64,000 bases of DNA from NCBI GenBank assembly GCA_018499965.2, contig JAHBAS020000006.1, forward strand, positions 1 through 64,000, read 5' to 3'. The translations under genes were made by a program, and so were the position numbers. The stretch comes from Candidatus Uhrbacteria bacterium. Lineage in GTDB: Bacteria > Patescibacteriota > Patescibacteriia > 2-12-FULL-60-25. How positions within the stretch are numbered: position 1 is the first letter of the stretch; each line of letters starts with the position of its first letter. This document shows, piece after piece, positions 32,801 through 41,733 of the stretch. Below the pieces are notes generated by a model that saw only the letters and a program-made list of their open reading frames with translations, had not been told where the DNA came from and did no database searches.

Positions 32801-34246
32801 ATGAACAAGCTATTCGTTTCGGCTACGTTGACGGCTGTTTTGGCTTTCGTTGCTGCTTGCGGCGGTCGTATGGAGCCTGGCATTCAGGATTCCCAGGCTG
32901 CTGCAGGATATACGTCCGATGACGTCGAAGATGGAATTGGTGGAGAGGTTTCCGCTGGAGGCTCGTCTGCAACCGCAGCACGATCAACCGGAGGAGCGTC
33001 TGTAGTAGCGTCTTCGGCAGGCGGATCTCCCGAAATCATCACGGATGACTTTGGGGGTAATGCATCGACTGGCGACACCTCCTCATCTACGTCGTTCGCG
33101 ACGGGTGGAAGTTCTGCGACGAACGTTGCAGGATCTTCGTCTGTTGCAGCAACCGGAGGATCGTCTGCTATGGCGACTGGCGGTTCTGCTGGAGCGACGA
33201 CGCAGGCATGTGAGCACGAGCTCTCCGTTCAGTCCGCTCAGCACAATCAAGAAACGGTCCTTCCTGGAGAACGGGACGTATCGACATTAACTGTGCGCGT
33301 GACGGCATTGTGCCAAGACGTTCACATTCGCAAGATGTCTTTTCAGTTTTCAGCCCTCACGAAAGACGTTGCTGGCAAAGGTCCGTTTCGTAGCGGAGGT
33401 GTAGAAAACTTTACGAATATCCGGCTCATGAATCCAGGGAATGTGACATATGCCGGACCAACAGCGCTCGTCTCAACGACGAAGGAAGAGGTTAACCTCG
33501 CGACCTTCGTTGATGCGATCACTGTTCCTGCATATACGACGCATACGTTCACCGTGAAGGTGGATGTCTCGCCGGATTTCTCGTCGCCTCTGAAAGATAG
33601 TCAGTATTCCGTCGCGTTTTACGCCTTGGAGACGGAGGGTTCGCCTGTTCGTCTGTTGCAAGGGATGACAGAAAGCTTCCCGCGGAATACATTCGGTTTC
33701 CCGCGGCTCGATTCTATCGGGATGCCAACGCCATTCTTCACGGTCGCATTGGTCGGGAAAGAAGCTCCTGTTCACATCAGTTTGGCGCCAACAACGCCCC
33801 CTGGTCGGACGATGAGTATCGATGAAGCTGAGGGCACGATGATCGCGAATGACGAAAGGCTTCGCGTCGTCGTGACTGCGAAGGATAGGGATACGAATTT
33901 CAAGGGCTTGATCATCCGTCGTTCGGGAACGTCTACGGCTCCTATCACATCCGCGCTCGTGGGTGATAATGTCGGTAGTGAGACATTCGTCGAAACTGTC
34001 GATAATGCCACCGGAACAATCGTAGCGGTTCCAAACGGCGGCGTTCGGGTTATTCCGGCAAACACGTCGCTCACATTGTACGTGCACACGACCTTCGATG
34101 TTCGAGAAGAAGATAATGGAAAGACGGTCTCGTTTGGTGTCGAGAGTCTTTCGGATGTGTTCTCGCCTGTTACGGGAGATTCCGGTTTCCCGATTCGTGG
34201 CAATACGTTCACGTTCACAAACATCCAGTCATTCCCTCTCAACTAG
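32801..34246 (+). CDS. secreted lipoprotein with Ser/Thr/Gly-rich linker (481 aa)
   Basis: A lipoprotein: signal sequence NKLFVSATLTAVLAFVAACGG with lipobox VAAC, so Cys23 is the likely lipid site. Residues about 50-140 are low-complexity Gly/Ser/Ala/Thr (repeats such as ATGGSS), a spacer that would hold the rest away from the membrane. The C-terminal 330 residues are beta-rich (e.g. ITVPAYTTHTFTVKVDVSPDF), probably Ig-like or adhesin-like; I cannot name a family. The track start is 47 codons upstream, before the SD (AGAGAGGAAA), so the ATG at 32801 is used. A strong promoter implies high expression. Confidence 0.75.
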   Translation: MNKLFVSATLTAVLAFVAACGGRMEPGIQDSQAAAGYTSDDVEDGIGGEVSAGGSSATAARSTGGASVVASSAGGSPEIITDDFGGNASTGDTSSSTSFATGGSSATNVAGSSSVAATGGSSAMATGGSAGATTQACEHELSVQSAQHNQETVLPGERDVSTLTVRVTALCQDVHIRKMSFQFSALTKDVAGKGPFRSGGVENFTNIRLMNPGNVTYAGPTALVSTTKEEVNLATFVDAITVPAYTTHTFTVKVDVSPDFSSPLKDSQYSVAFYALETEGSPVRLLQGMTESFPRNTFGFPRLDSIGMPTPFFTVALVGKEAPVHISLAPTTPPGRTMSIDEAEGTMIANDERLRVVVTAKDRDTNFKGLIIRRSGTSTAPITSALVGDNVGSETFVETVDNATGTIVAVPNGGVRVIPANTSLTLYVHTTFDVREEDNGKTVSFGVESLSDVFSPVTGDSGFPIRGNTFTFTNIQSFPLN

Positions 34247-34295
34247 TTCGTTCTTTCTTTGCAAGTAGGTGTATTACACCGAACGCTTTTGCTCG

Positions 34296-34328
34296 CACCC
34301 CATCAAGGTCTACTTGGTGGGGTGTTTG
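34296..34328 (+). terminator. terminator of the lipoprotein gene
   Basis: CACCCCATCAAG-gtcta-CTTGGTGGGGTG followed by TTTG. Confidence 0.75.
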
Positions 34329-34342
34329 CATATCCAGCCCTC

Positions 34343-34371
34343 TTTTCCGTTCGCTTCAAACCACGTACACT
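34343..34371 (+). promoter_or_regulatory. candidate promoter of the 196-aa gene (near-leaderless)
   Basis: TTTTCC, 17-base spacer, TACACT (34366-34371), 9 bases before the ATG at 34381. Confidence 0.45.
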
Positions 34372-34380
34372 GTGTGAGCT

Positions 34381-34971
34381 ATGTCTGTCCCAGAAGCAAT
34401 CATCAAACATAAAATCGTCGTTGGCTCGGCAATCACCGTCATTCTCATCCTTCTTGGCGGTTTTTTGTACATGCAGCAGGAGGGTGAAGAGCAGGAAAAT
34501 CTTGCAGAAGAAAAAACGCCATCTATTGAAGTTCGGATTATCAAAGAAGGTGAGGAATGCGGTGGAGCAGATACGGCGTGCGGACCAGGTCTTACATGTG
34601 CGTCTCCGGAAACGGGGAAGCGAACCTGCGTCTCGATCGCTCCGGACGGACATCCGTTCATTGCCGCCATCCTTCCGGAGGGTATGACCTTGGAATCCGG
34701 AGCCTATCGGGCGGATGCCGGAAAGCCGATTCAGGTAACGGTTCGGGCTGTGAATGTAACCGGAGGGGCATTATATCTTAAGCCAATGGGCTCAAATGAC
34801 CAGGAGATGAGTCCAAATGAAAAAGTAGCAGATCTCACCCCTCGGGCGGTTGCGAACGAGTATGAGGGCATGTTTGCGCTTGGCGATAAAATGCAAGGTG
34901 GACTTTACGCCGTTATGCAGGCAAAAGATGGACAAGAAGTCCGATTATCGGTTAATGTAGCAGCAAGATAG
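34381..34971 (+). CDS. membrane-anchored extracytoplasmic protein with Cys-rich segment (196 aa)
   Basis: A membrane helix (about residues 12-31, IVVGSAITVILILLGGFLYM) with no obvious cleavage site, followed by an acidic stretch and a Cys-knot-like segment ECGGADTACGPGLTC...RTC with four or five Cys that may form disulfides. The C-terminal 100 residues have beta-strand character (GKPIQVTVRAVNVTGGALYL). Type II orientation with the domain outside is likely. The family is unknown. It sits between a lipoprotein and aspS and has a -10 just before the ATG. Confidence 0.65.
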   Translation: MSVPEAIIKHKIVVGSAITVILILLGGFLYMQQEGEEQENLAEEKTPSIEVRIIKEGEECGGADTACGPGLTCASPETGKRTCVSIAPDGHPFIAAILPEGMTLESGAYRADAGKPIQVTVRAVNVTGGALYLKPMGSNDQEMSPNEKVADLTPRAVANEYEGMFALGDKMQGGLYAVMQAKDGQEVRLSVNVAAR

Positions 34972-35033
34972 GACCGTGGGCCCGGGAGCCTGTCCCGACG
35001 GATCCGTAGGTCTAAATCCAAATTGAATTATCT

Positions 35034-36431
35034 ATGAAACGAACAATGATTGGCGAGACATCCTCGCTTGCAGGACAGACGGTGCTCTTGAAGGGCTGGG
35101 TGAATGCTCGTCGTGATATGGGCAAGGTTTGTTTTATCGACTTGCGTGATCGCACGGGGATTCTTCAGGTCGTGCTCGTGCCATCCGTGCTTGGGGAGGA
35201 AGGGAAAGAATTGATGAAAGGCTTGCGTTCGGAATACGTACTTGCGATCGAAGGTGAAATCAAAGACCGTGATGCCAAGTCGATCAACGAAAATATCCCA
35301 ACCGGAAAGATCGAAATGCTCGCCACGAAGATCACGATTTTGAATGCCGCAAAAACGCCTCCGTTTGAATTGGATAAAGACACGCGCGGCATCAACGAAG
35401 AAGTCCGCTTGAAATATCGCTACCTCGACCTTCGCACGGAACGCATGCAGAAGAATATCCGTTTGCGTGATCGTGTGATGCAACATTCTCGTCAGTTCTT
35501 GGCGAAAGAGGGGTTCACGGAAATCGAAACACCGATGCTCACGAAGGGAACGCCAGAAGGTTCCCGCGAATTCATCGTGCCAAGTCGTTTGCATCCGGAA
35601 AATTTCTACGTGCTCCCACAATCTCCGCAACAGTTCAAACAGCTTCTCATGGTGGCAGGCGTTGAGCGCTACTTCCAATTCGCTCGTTGTTTGCGCGATG
35701 AAGACCAGCGCGGAGACCGTCAGCCGGAGTTCACGCAGTGCGACTTGGAAATGTCTTTCGTGGAACGTGAAGACGTGATGGATCTCGTGGAACGCTTGAT
35801 GACGGATATGGTGAAAACCGTGACGCCGGAAAAGGTGATCGCACAAACGCCATTCCCGGTGATGACGTATAAGGAGGCTATGGAAAAGTACGGATCCGAC
35901 AAGCCGGATCTTCGCAAAGACAAGAATGATCCGAATGAAATGGCGTTTTGCTGGGTGGTTGACTTCCCGATGTTCGAAACGCTCGATGACGGATCCGTGC
36001 AGGCCATGCATCACCCGTTCTGTTCGGTGAATCCAGAGGACCGCGAAAAGTTGATGAGCGGAAACGACATGATGTCGATTCGCGCGAATGCGTACGATCT
36101 CGTATGCAATGGCTATGAAATTTGGGGCGGTTCCATTCGTATCCACGAACGCGATGTGCAGAATCGCATCTTCGAATTGCTCGGACTCTCGCCGGAAGAA
36201 ATTCAAACCAAGTTCGGTCATATGCTCGAAGCCTTTGAATTCGGCGCGCCTCCGCATGGCGGCATCGCATCCGGCTTCGATCGCGTCATGATGATCTTGT
36301 GCAATGAACCGAATATCCGCGAAGTCATCGCCTTCCCAAAGACCGGCGACGCCCGCGACCTCTTGATGAATGCTCCAAGTCCGCTCCCAAAGAAATCTTT
36401 GGATGAAGCGAATATCCAGGTGAAGAAGTAA
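35034..36431 (+). CDS. aspS: aspartyl-tRNA synthetase lacking the bacterial GAD insertion
   Basis: A 465-residue class II synthetase. The N-terminal OB domain (VLLKGWVNARRDMGKVCFIDLRDRTG) and the bacterial-type catalytic core (RYLDLR, QSPQQFKQLLMVAG, FRDEDQRGDRQPEFTQCD-like, SIRIHERDVQ, GGIASGFDRV) are intact. Bacterial AspRS is usually about 590 residues, with a GAD domain inserted between GSDKPDLR and the following WVVDFPMFE segment; here only about 12 residues join these motifs, so the insertion is missing. Whether it charges tRNA-Asp only or also tRNA-Asn cannot be told from the sequence. Confidence 0.93.
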   Translation: MKRTMIGETSSLAGQTVLLKGWVNARRDMGKVCFIDLRDRTGILQVVLVPSVLGEEGKELMKGLRSEYVLAIEGEIKDRDAKSINENIPTGKIEMLATKITILNAAKTPPFELDKDTRGINEEVRLKYRYLDLRTERMQKNIRLRDRVMQHSRQFLAKEGFTEIETPMLTKGTPEGSREFIVPSRLHPENFYVLPQSPQQFKQLLMVAGVERYFQFARCLRDEDQRGDRQPEFTQCDLEMSFVEREDVMDLVERLMTDMVKTVTPEKVIAQTPFPVMTYKEAMEKYGSDKPDLRKDKNDPNEMAFCWVVDFPMFETLDDGSVQAMHHPFCSVNPEDREKLMSGNDMMSIRANAYDLVCNGYEIWGGSIRIHERDVQNRIFELLGLSPEEIQTKFGHMLEAFEFGAPPHGGIASGFDRVMMILCNEPNIREVIAFPKTGDARDLLMNAPSPLPKKSLDEANIQVKK

Positions 36432-36452
36432 GAGAGAAGAATAAGAGAAAAG

Positions 36453-36480
36453 AGCGGGTGAAGAGCCTGCTCTTTTTTTG
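36453..36480 (+). terminator. terminator of aspS
   Basis: AAGAGC-gggtgaagagcct-GCTCTT with a run of seven T. Confidence 0.8.
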
Positions 36481-36561
36481 ATGCGCTCCCTGGATGACGA
36501 AAAGAGATGCCAAGTAGGCTATATCTGGAAAAATCTTCGCAAATCCGCTAACCTTCCTCCT

Positions 36562-37305
36562 ATGCCGGTGACGTTCCGCGTTGAGCGCTTTGAGGGGCCT
36601 TTGGACCTCCTTTTGCAACTCGTGGAGCGGGAAGAGCTTGATATTAGCGAGGTTTCTTTGACCACCGTGGCAGAGCAGTACGTGGAGCATGTGCGTACGA
36701 ATAAAGGGCATATTCCGCCGGAAGAGTTGGCGGATTTTTTAGTGGTTGCGGCAAAGCTCGTGTACCTCAAGTCCCGCTTGCTCATGCCAACGCTTGAGGA
36801 TGAAGAGTTGGACGAAGGGCCGGACTTGGCTACGCAGTTGCGTCTCTATCAGAGATTCATGGGTGCGGCGACTAAGTTGCAGGAGCGTTGGGAGGCGGGG
36901 CATGTGTGCTACGGTCGCGATCCAAAGCCAGTCCGTTCATTGCAACCAACGTTTGCACCTCCACCGGATCTTACGCATGAACTTCTCTCGTCCATCATGT
37001 TGCATGTGATTGCGCGTCTCAAGCCGGTCGTGCGCATGCCGCAAGCAGCGATTCGTCGTATCGTTCGCATTCAGGATAAGATCGGTGAGTTGGCCGCGCG
37101 ATTGCGAAACATGGCAAAGTTCACATTCTCGAATTTTGTGTCGCAAGCAAAAGATAAGCAAGAACGGCTCGTCTCATTCCTCGCCCTCCTCGAACTCGTC
37201 AAACAGCGCGTGGTCACGGTCGATCAGCAGGGGATTTTCGAGGATATCGATATTGCCGCAAACGACTTGGATCGGCTGGCGGATTTAAAGATTGAATTTG
37301 TATGA
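36562..37305 (+). CDS. scpA: segregation and condensation protein A
   Basis: A 247-residue kleisin subunit of the SMC-ScpAB condensin. The N-terminal FEGPLDLLLQLVEREELDISEVSL pattern and the C-terminal winged-helix region (SFLALLELVKQRVVTVDQQGIFEDIDI) are typical. The track ORF starts 28 codons earlier; the ATG at 36562 gives the conserved N-terminus, with TAACCT 9 bases before it as a possible -10. scpB follows after 117 bases that hold a repetitive hairpin. No smc gene is in the window. Confidence 0.93.
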   Translation: MPVTFRVERFEGPLDLLLQLVEREELDISEVSLTTVAEQYVEHVRTNKGHIPPEELADFLVVAAKLVYLKSRLLMPTLEDEELDEGPDLATQLRLYQRFMGAATKLQERWEAGHVCYGRDPKPVRSLQPTFAPPPDLTHELLSSIMLHVIARLKPVVRMPQAAIRRIVRIQDKIGELAARLRNMAKFTFSNFVSQAKDKQERLVSFLALLELVKQRVVTVDQQGIFEDIDIAANDLDRLADLKIEFV

Positions 37306-37340
37306 GGTAGATGATTGTTTGCGAGTTGACGAGTTGTCGT

Positions 37341-37389
37341 GTTAACGGGTTTATGAAAAACCCGTTAACCCGCAAACCCGTTAACCCGC
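37341..37389. repeat. hairpin and tandem repeat between scpA and scpB
   Basis: GTTAACGGGTTT-atgaa-AAACCCGTTAAC (37341-37369) is a 12-bp stem; the 15-mer AACCCGTTAACCCGC occurs twice in a row (37359-37373, 37375-37389). The stem contains no U tract, so it is probably not a terminator; scpA and scpB may be co-transcribed through it. Confidence 0.6.
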
Positions 37390-37422
37390 CAACGCCTTCC
37401 TCGATCCGTTGACGTGTTGTCT

Positions 37423-38031
37423 ATGTCTCTCTCCCATCAACTCGAAGCTATCCTATTCGCCGGTGCGCGATCGTTCAGTCTGAAACGGCTGGCGGATGTA
37501 ACGTCGTCCGCGAGTGCGGATGTTGAGGCGGCACTTGCGGAATTGTCGGAACGATTGGAGCAAACATCGCTCATGGTGCAGCGCGCGGGGAATGACGTGC
37601 AGCTCGTGACGAAGCCGGAATATGCAACGACCGTGCAGCAAGTCGTCAAAGATGAACTCCATGGAGAGCTGACGCGCCCGGCGCTCGAAGCGTTGACTAT
37701 CCTTGCGTATCGCGGTCCGCTTACGCGTCCGGAATTGGAGCAGATTCGTGGCGTGCACTCGTCCATGATTTTGCGCAATCTCATGCTTCGCGGATTGGTG
37801 GAAGAAAAAGAAGATACGCGTCTCGGTCAACCAACCTATGCGGTGACGCTCGATTTCTTGCGACATATCGGCGTGGCATCCGTGGAAGAACTTCCATCAT
37901 ATGAAGATTTGCGTGGACATCAGCACGTGGTTGATATCCTGAATGACTTGCAAGAGAAGTCAGGAGAAAAGGGGGAGGGGGCGTCGGAAGGTTCGAATAA
38001 CGAAGAGGGTAAAGATACGATTGTGGTATGA
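37423..38031 (+). CDS. scpB: segregation and condensation protein B
   Basis: A 202-residue ScpB with two winged-helix domains: LEAILFAGARSFSLKRLADVT near the N-terminus and LEALTILAYRGPLTRPELEQIRGVHSSMILRNLMLRGLVEEKED. The C-terminal 25 residues are acidic and low-complexity. The ATG at 37423 is chosen over the track start three codons earlier. Its TGA overlaps the ATG of the next gene (ATGA), linking chromosome condensation to a cell-wall peptidase in one transcript. Confidence 0.93.
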   Translation: MSLSHQLEAILFAGARSFSLKRLADVTSSASADVEAALAELSERLEQTSLMVQRAGNDVQLVTKPEYATTVQQVVKDELHGELTRPALEALTILAYRGPLTRPELEQIRGVHSSMILRNLMLRGLVEEKEDTRLGQPTYAVTLDFLRHIGVASVEELPSYEDLRGHQHVVDILNDLQEKSGEKGEGASEGSNNEEGKDTIVV

Positions 38032-38942
38032 CATTGAATGGTTTCGTGGCGCTCGCTGCAGCGCTTGTGGTTCAGGCGAATCCTTCGCCCGCAGCGCTTC
38101 CGCAGCAGCTTGATATTCAGCCGGTGTATCGTATTGCCGTAAGTACGCCGATGCGTCCGGAACGCGTACGTCCGGATTCCTACGGCGTTAAAACCACGGC
38201 TGGTTCTGCGATCGTGGCGGACGTTTCCAGTGGCGCTGTTCTATATTCCAAGAAGGCTACCGTCGCACGGCCGATCGCATCGATTTCAAAAGTCATGACT
38301 GCGATGGTGCTTATTGATGCAGGATTGAAGCCGGATGAATTACTTACGGTTCGCGCGACGCATATCGAAGCGATTGGAAGTCATGCGTTTAACGACGGAG
38401 ATACGGTAAAGCGCGGAGAAGCGTTGCGCGCGATGCTCGTAGAGTCTTCGAATGAGATCGCGAACGCATTCGCTGACGCATACGAAGGCGGTCGACAAGC
38501 ATTCGTAGACGCGATGAATGAAAAAGCGCGCACGCTCGGATTGGAACAAACGCATTTTGAGGATCCGAGCGGTATCAGTCCACGAAATGCGGGGAGCGCA
38601 CTTGATGTGGCGCGTATGCTCCGAAGCGCGTTGGCGTATTCCGAGATTCGTGACGCCACGCAGTCCCCGGCCTATTTCTTGAAAACAACGGCTGGACGAT
38701 CCATCAAAATCGAACCGACGAATCAACTTTTAGATTCGTATTTGAATAAAGACACCTACCGTATCACGCTCGGAAAAACGGGATCATTGCCAGAGGCGGG
38801 ATTCTGTTTGGCGATGGTGACGCGTAAAGCAGAGGGTCAGCAAGTGATTTCCGTTGTACTCGGAAGCGATTCACATCCCTCGCGCTTTCAAGACGTAAAA
38901 GCGCTTACCGCCTGGACGTTTGAAGCATTCGCCTGGAAGTAG
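38028..38942 (+). CDS. D-alanyl-D-alanine carboxypeptidase-like peptidase (S11)
   Basis: A 304-residue secreted serine peptidase of the penicillin-binding fold. All three active-site motifs are present: SxxK (S85-I-S-K88), SxN (ESSNEIANA, near 138-142) and KTG (GKTGSLPEAG, near 247). The N-terminal LNGFVALAAALVVQA is a signal peptide. It trims peptidoglycan stem peptides. There is no C-terminal PBP5-type anchor domain. It overlaps scpB by four bases. Confidence 0.9.
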   Translation: MTLNGFVALAAALVVQANPSPAALPQQLDIQPVYRIAVSTPMRPERVRPDSYGVKTTAGSAIVADVSSGAVLYSKKATVARPIASISKVMTAMVLIDAGLKPDELLTVRATHIEAIGSHAFNDGDTVKRGEALRAMLVESSNEIANAFADAYEGGRQAFVDAMNEKARTLGLEQTHFEDPSGISPRNAGSALDVARMLRSALAYSEIRDATQSPAYFLKTTAGRSIKIEPTNQLLDSYLNKDTYRITLGKTGSLPEAGFCLAMVTRKAEGQQVISVVLGSDSHPSRFQDVKALTAWTFEAFAWK

Positions 38943-38947
38943 TTCGT

Positions 38948-40069
38948 ATGATCGTGGGTTTTGATCTTCGCTCCATTCCATCCGGACACCCTGGTGCAGG
39001 CGTGGCGCATGCGGCGATCCATATGGCGCGGGCTATGGAGAAAAGCATTCCGTCATCGTGTCAGATTCGGGCATACGCCTTAGAAGGCGCGACTGTGCCG
39101 ATCGCCTCGGAGTGCATTCGATTGTCTTCTGGTCGCCGATCAAAGCTCGTTGCGGCTTTGCGCGAGCATCCGTGCGATATTCTCTTTTGCTTTTCCGGTG
39201 CTGTTCCGTTGTTTTTGCCCGTTCCTGCGATTCCATGGGTCCATGATCTGGATATCTTTGAACATCCGGAATGGTTTCCGCAGTCCAGGTGGAAACGTCT
39301 GTTGACGACGAATATTTTTCTTCGTGGCCTACGGAAAGCGCCGATAGTTTGTGCTTCCACGGAATACGCAAAGCAGCAGGTTTTCGATATCGCAAAGATA
39401 TCGCCGGATCGTGTTATCGTGACCGGTGAGGGCGGGGATGAATTCGGATCAGCGATGGATTGGGAAGATTTGGTGGATGCACGTCGATCTGCGCGCGCCG
39501 AACTCGCATCGAGTTTGAAGATGACACGCCCGTTCGTGCTCCTTTTCGGGACGTTCGAACCGCGAAAGAACGCGCCGTTCATCCTTTCGTGTTGGGCGGA
39601 TATTATTCGACAACTGCCAGGCATTGATCTCGTGATCGCCGGTCGGGACGGATGGAAGATGGAGTCGCTTTCAAAAGCGCTCGCGTGGACGCAGACGACA
39701 TGTAAGGAGATGGATACGCGCATCATCCGTCTTCCGGATGTCTCGGATGTGTTGCGCATGGATTTGCTTCGAGGTGCGATGCTGCTTGTGACGCCGTCTT
39801 TTTCCGAAGGATTCGGTCTGGCTCCGTTGGAAGCGATTCAAAACGGCACGCCGGCATTTGTTTCGGATCGTGGGGCATTGCCGGAGGTCTTCGGTCCGGG
39901 GGAGTGGGTATTGCCGTTAAAGCGCGAGGTGTGGATCCAGGCGATCGTCCGCGGAATGTCCGATGCGCTTTTTCGAGGGAATATTTTCGAAGCGCAACGC
40001 GAGTTGTGCGAACGATGGTCTTGGGCAAAATCAGCAGAGGCGGCGTGGAGGGCGATCGGTTCACGGTAG
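38948..40069 (+). CDS. GT4-family glycosyltransferase
   Basis: A 373-residue GT-B fold glycosyltransferase. An N-terminal acceptor half (GAGVAHAAIHMARAM) and a C-terminal nucleotide-sugar half with LLFGTFEPRKNAPFIL and the E-x7-E motif (SEGFGLAPLEA) mark family GT4. There are no membrane segments, so it is cytoplasmic or peripheral. It lies 5 bases after the D,D-peptidase gene, which suggests a role in envelope polysaccharide. Sugar donor and acceptor cannot be told. Confidence 0.88.
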   Translation: MIVGFDLRSIPSGHPGAGVAHAAIHMARAMEKSIPSSCQIRAYALEGATVPIASECIRLSSGRRSKLVAALREHPCDILFCFSGAVPLFLPVPAIPWVHDLDIFEHPEWFPQSRWKRLLTTNIFLRGLRKAPIVCASTEYAKQQVFDIAKISPDRVIVTGEGGDEFGSAMDWEDLVDARRSARAELASSLKMTRPFVLLFGTFEPRKNAPFILSCWADIIRQLPGIDLVIAGRDGWKMESLSKALAWTQTTCKEMDTRIIRLPDVSDVLRMDLLRGAMLLVTPSFSEGFGLAPLEAIQNGTPAFVSDRGALPEVFGPGEWVLPLKREVWIQAIVRGMSDALFRGNIFEAQRELCERWSWAKSAEAAWRAIGSR

Positions 40070-40123
40070 GTGTTGTAACCTTCTCATTTACCAATCATCT
40101 CAAGAGTGTCATCATAAAAATCT

Positions 40124-40519
40124 ATGAAAGGATTTATTGCAAATATTGAGCAGCTCTCGCTTGAGAATACGGATTTTCGACACGTGCTCTATACGGCGAA
40201 GAATAGTCAGCTCGTGTTGATGTGTCTTCAGCCGAATGAAGACATTGGTGAAGAGGTTCACCATCTGGATCAGTTTTTGCGCATTGAGGCTGGAACCGGC
40301 AAAGCGATCCTTGACGGCGTAGAGCATGAAATCGCCGATGGGTCTGCGATCGTCGTTCCTGCCGGGGCGCGCCATAACATCATCAATACGTCTCCCGACG
40401 CGCCATTAAAGCTCTATACCGTGTATTCGCCGCCAGAGCATAAAGATGGAATTATTCGCTCAACAAAGGCAGAAGCTGAGGCAACGGAAGAACATTTTGA
40501 CGGAGTAACCACAGAATAG
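40124..40519 (+). CDS. cupin-domain protein (mannose-6-phosphate isomerase-like)
   Basis: A 131-residue single-domain cupin. Motif 1 (EDIGEEVHHLDQFLRIEAGTGKA) and motif 2 (GSAIVVPAGARHNIIN) supply the His and Glu/Asp residues for a metal. The C-terminal YTVYSPPEHKDGII is common in the small sugar-phosphate-related cupins. It follows the glycosyltransferase by 54 bases and may act in the same pathway, but this is inference. Confidence 0.82.
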   Translation: MKGFIANIEQLSLENTDFRHVLYTAKNSQLVLMCLQPNEDIGEEVHHLDQFLRIEAGTGKAILDGVEHEIADGSAIVVPAGARHNIINTSPDAPLKLYTVYSPPEHKDGIIRSTKAEAEATEEHFDGVTTE

Positions 40520-40521
40520 GG

Positions 40522-40550
40522 TAGACGCTCCTATTGGATTCAAGTATCAT
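40522..40550 (+). promoter_or_regulatory. candidate promoter of the 336-aa gene (near-leaderless)
   Basis: TAGACG, 17-base spacer, TATCAT (40545-40550), 9 bases before the ATG. Confidence 0.5.
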
Positions 40551-40559
40551 GGGCCACAT

Positions 40560-41570
40560 ATGAAGAAACATTTCATGCTTGTTTGCGCACTCGGCGGATC
40601 GATCGTGTTCCCGGGTTTGGCGCTTGCAGCCACGCCACAGCAAATGCTGGACGCCGCTGTCCTTAAATCAAATGCCGTCGCTCCGTTCAATATGACGGGA
40701 GAGATGGTGATTCGAACGTCTGAAAAGGCCTTGCGCGAAAAGACACCGGGCCAACAGGTGGAAGTGAAGTTGAATCTCGCACAGCGTCGTAATGGCATGA
40801 GTTCCGAAGGGAATCTCGCCATCAAGTCTTTTTCAGCAAAGATGAATGGCGTTGAAGTTCCAACGACGAACGATCCAGCGACCATTGAGTGGAAAGTGAC
40901 GGATGGCAAAGCCTACCTTCGCGTTTCCCAGGCTTCGGATGCCGTTCTCGGTGCATTAAAGCTTTATGGAATTGACGTGAGCGGCACCGTAGGAACATGG
41001 GTGGAAGTCGATCTTCTTTCTCTGTTCTCCATGGTTGGGCCTTCGGATGTGGCAATGGCGAATGAAGCAGCCAATGTCGCCGCGAGCGAAGCTTCGAAGT
41101 TCGGCGATATCAAGACATTGCAAGTTACGCGCGTTGAACGTCGATGGAAGGAGGATGGCGTAGACATGATCCGCGTTCGCGTTCGTTTGAACCCGGCTGT
41201 GATCAATAAGGCGATGTCCATGGATTTGAAAGCGATCGATGCGAAGGCCAAGGATGCAAAGGCACAGCGCGCAGCCGTGAACGCGAAGTATGCGGAAATG
41301 CGCAAGTTCGCCGCGAACTTCCAAATTGCGATCAATATCAAAGTGCAGGAACAGTCCATTGATCGCATCGAAATGGGATACAAGCGCGTTGATCCGGTAA
41401 AGGAATGTTCCAAGAACAGTCTTGGAAAAGAGGTTTGTAAGACCACGGGATCCCGCACGTCCGAAATGAATGCCGGATTCTTCCTCCGTGGCGCTTCGAA
41501 TGCGCCAGTCCAGGCCCCAAAGAACGCCGTTTCTTCGGATGTCCTTCTTGAGGGTATTTTGGGTCGGTAA
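40560..41570 (+). CDS. secreted protein of unknown function (336 aa)
   Basis: An exported protein with signal peptide (KKHFMLVCALGGSIVFPGLALAA). The mature part is beta-strand rich at first (VEVKLNLAQRRNGMSSEGNLAIKSF), recalling LolA/LppX-like half-barrel lipid carriers, then a long Ala/Lys helix (MDLKAIDAKAKDAKAQRAAVNAKYAEMRK) and a segment with two Cys (KECSKNSLGKEVC). No lipobox. The family is not certain. It has its own promoter and terminator, so it is monocistronic. Confidence 0.65.
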   Translation: MKKHFMLVCALGGSIVFPGLALAATPQQMLDAAVLKSNAVAPFNMTGEMVIRTSEKALREKTPGQQVEVKLNLAQRRNGMSSEGNLAIKSFSAKMNGVEVPTTNDPATIEWKVTDGKAYLRVSQASDAVLGALKLYGIDVSGTVGTWVEVDLLSLFSMVGPSDVAMANEAANVAASEASKFGDIKTLQVTRVERRWKEDGVDMIRVRVRLNPAVINKAMSMDLKAIDAKAKDAKAQRAAVNAKYAEMRKFAANFQIAINIKVQEQSIDRIEMGYKRVDPVKECSKNSLGKEVCKTTGSRTSEMNAGFFLRGASNAPVQAPKNAVSSDVLLEGILGR

Positions 41571-41593
41571 TTCAAAAAACGTTGAAATAGAAG

Positions 41594-41620
41594 GCATCCA
41601 AGCTCGCTTGGGTGCTTTTT
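41594..41620 (+). terminator. terminator of the 336-aa gene
   Basis: GCATCCAAG-ctcg-CTTGGGTGC followed by T5. Confidence 0.85.
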
Positions 41621-41638
41621 ATGTTTTGTCTATCCGTC

Positions 41639-41667
41639 TTGACAAAAAGTAAAAAGTACGGTGTAAT
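41639..41667 (+). promoter_or_regulatory. promoter of the 466-aa lipoprotein
   Basis: Consensus TTGACA (41639-41644), 17-base spacer, TGTAAT (41662-41667). Confidence 0.8.
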
Positions 41668-41733
41668 CGACATGAACGTTCCATGTTGGGGCGTTTTCGA
41701 CAAGTAAACAGCAGTGAAATTGGAGCATGTCCA

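Noticed and set aside
35028-36257. 409-aa reverse ORF
   Set aside because: Antisense shadow of aspS, low-complexity His/Arg/Phe-rich translation.
37341-37389. Possible CRISPR-like tandem repeat
   Set aside because: Only two short units and one hairpin; no spacer structure.
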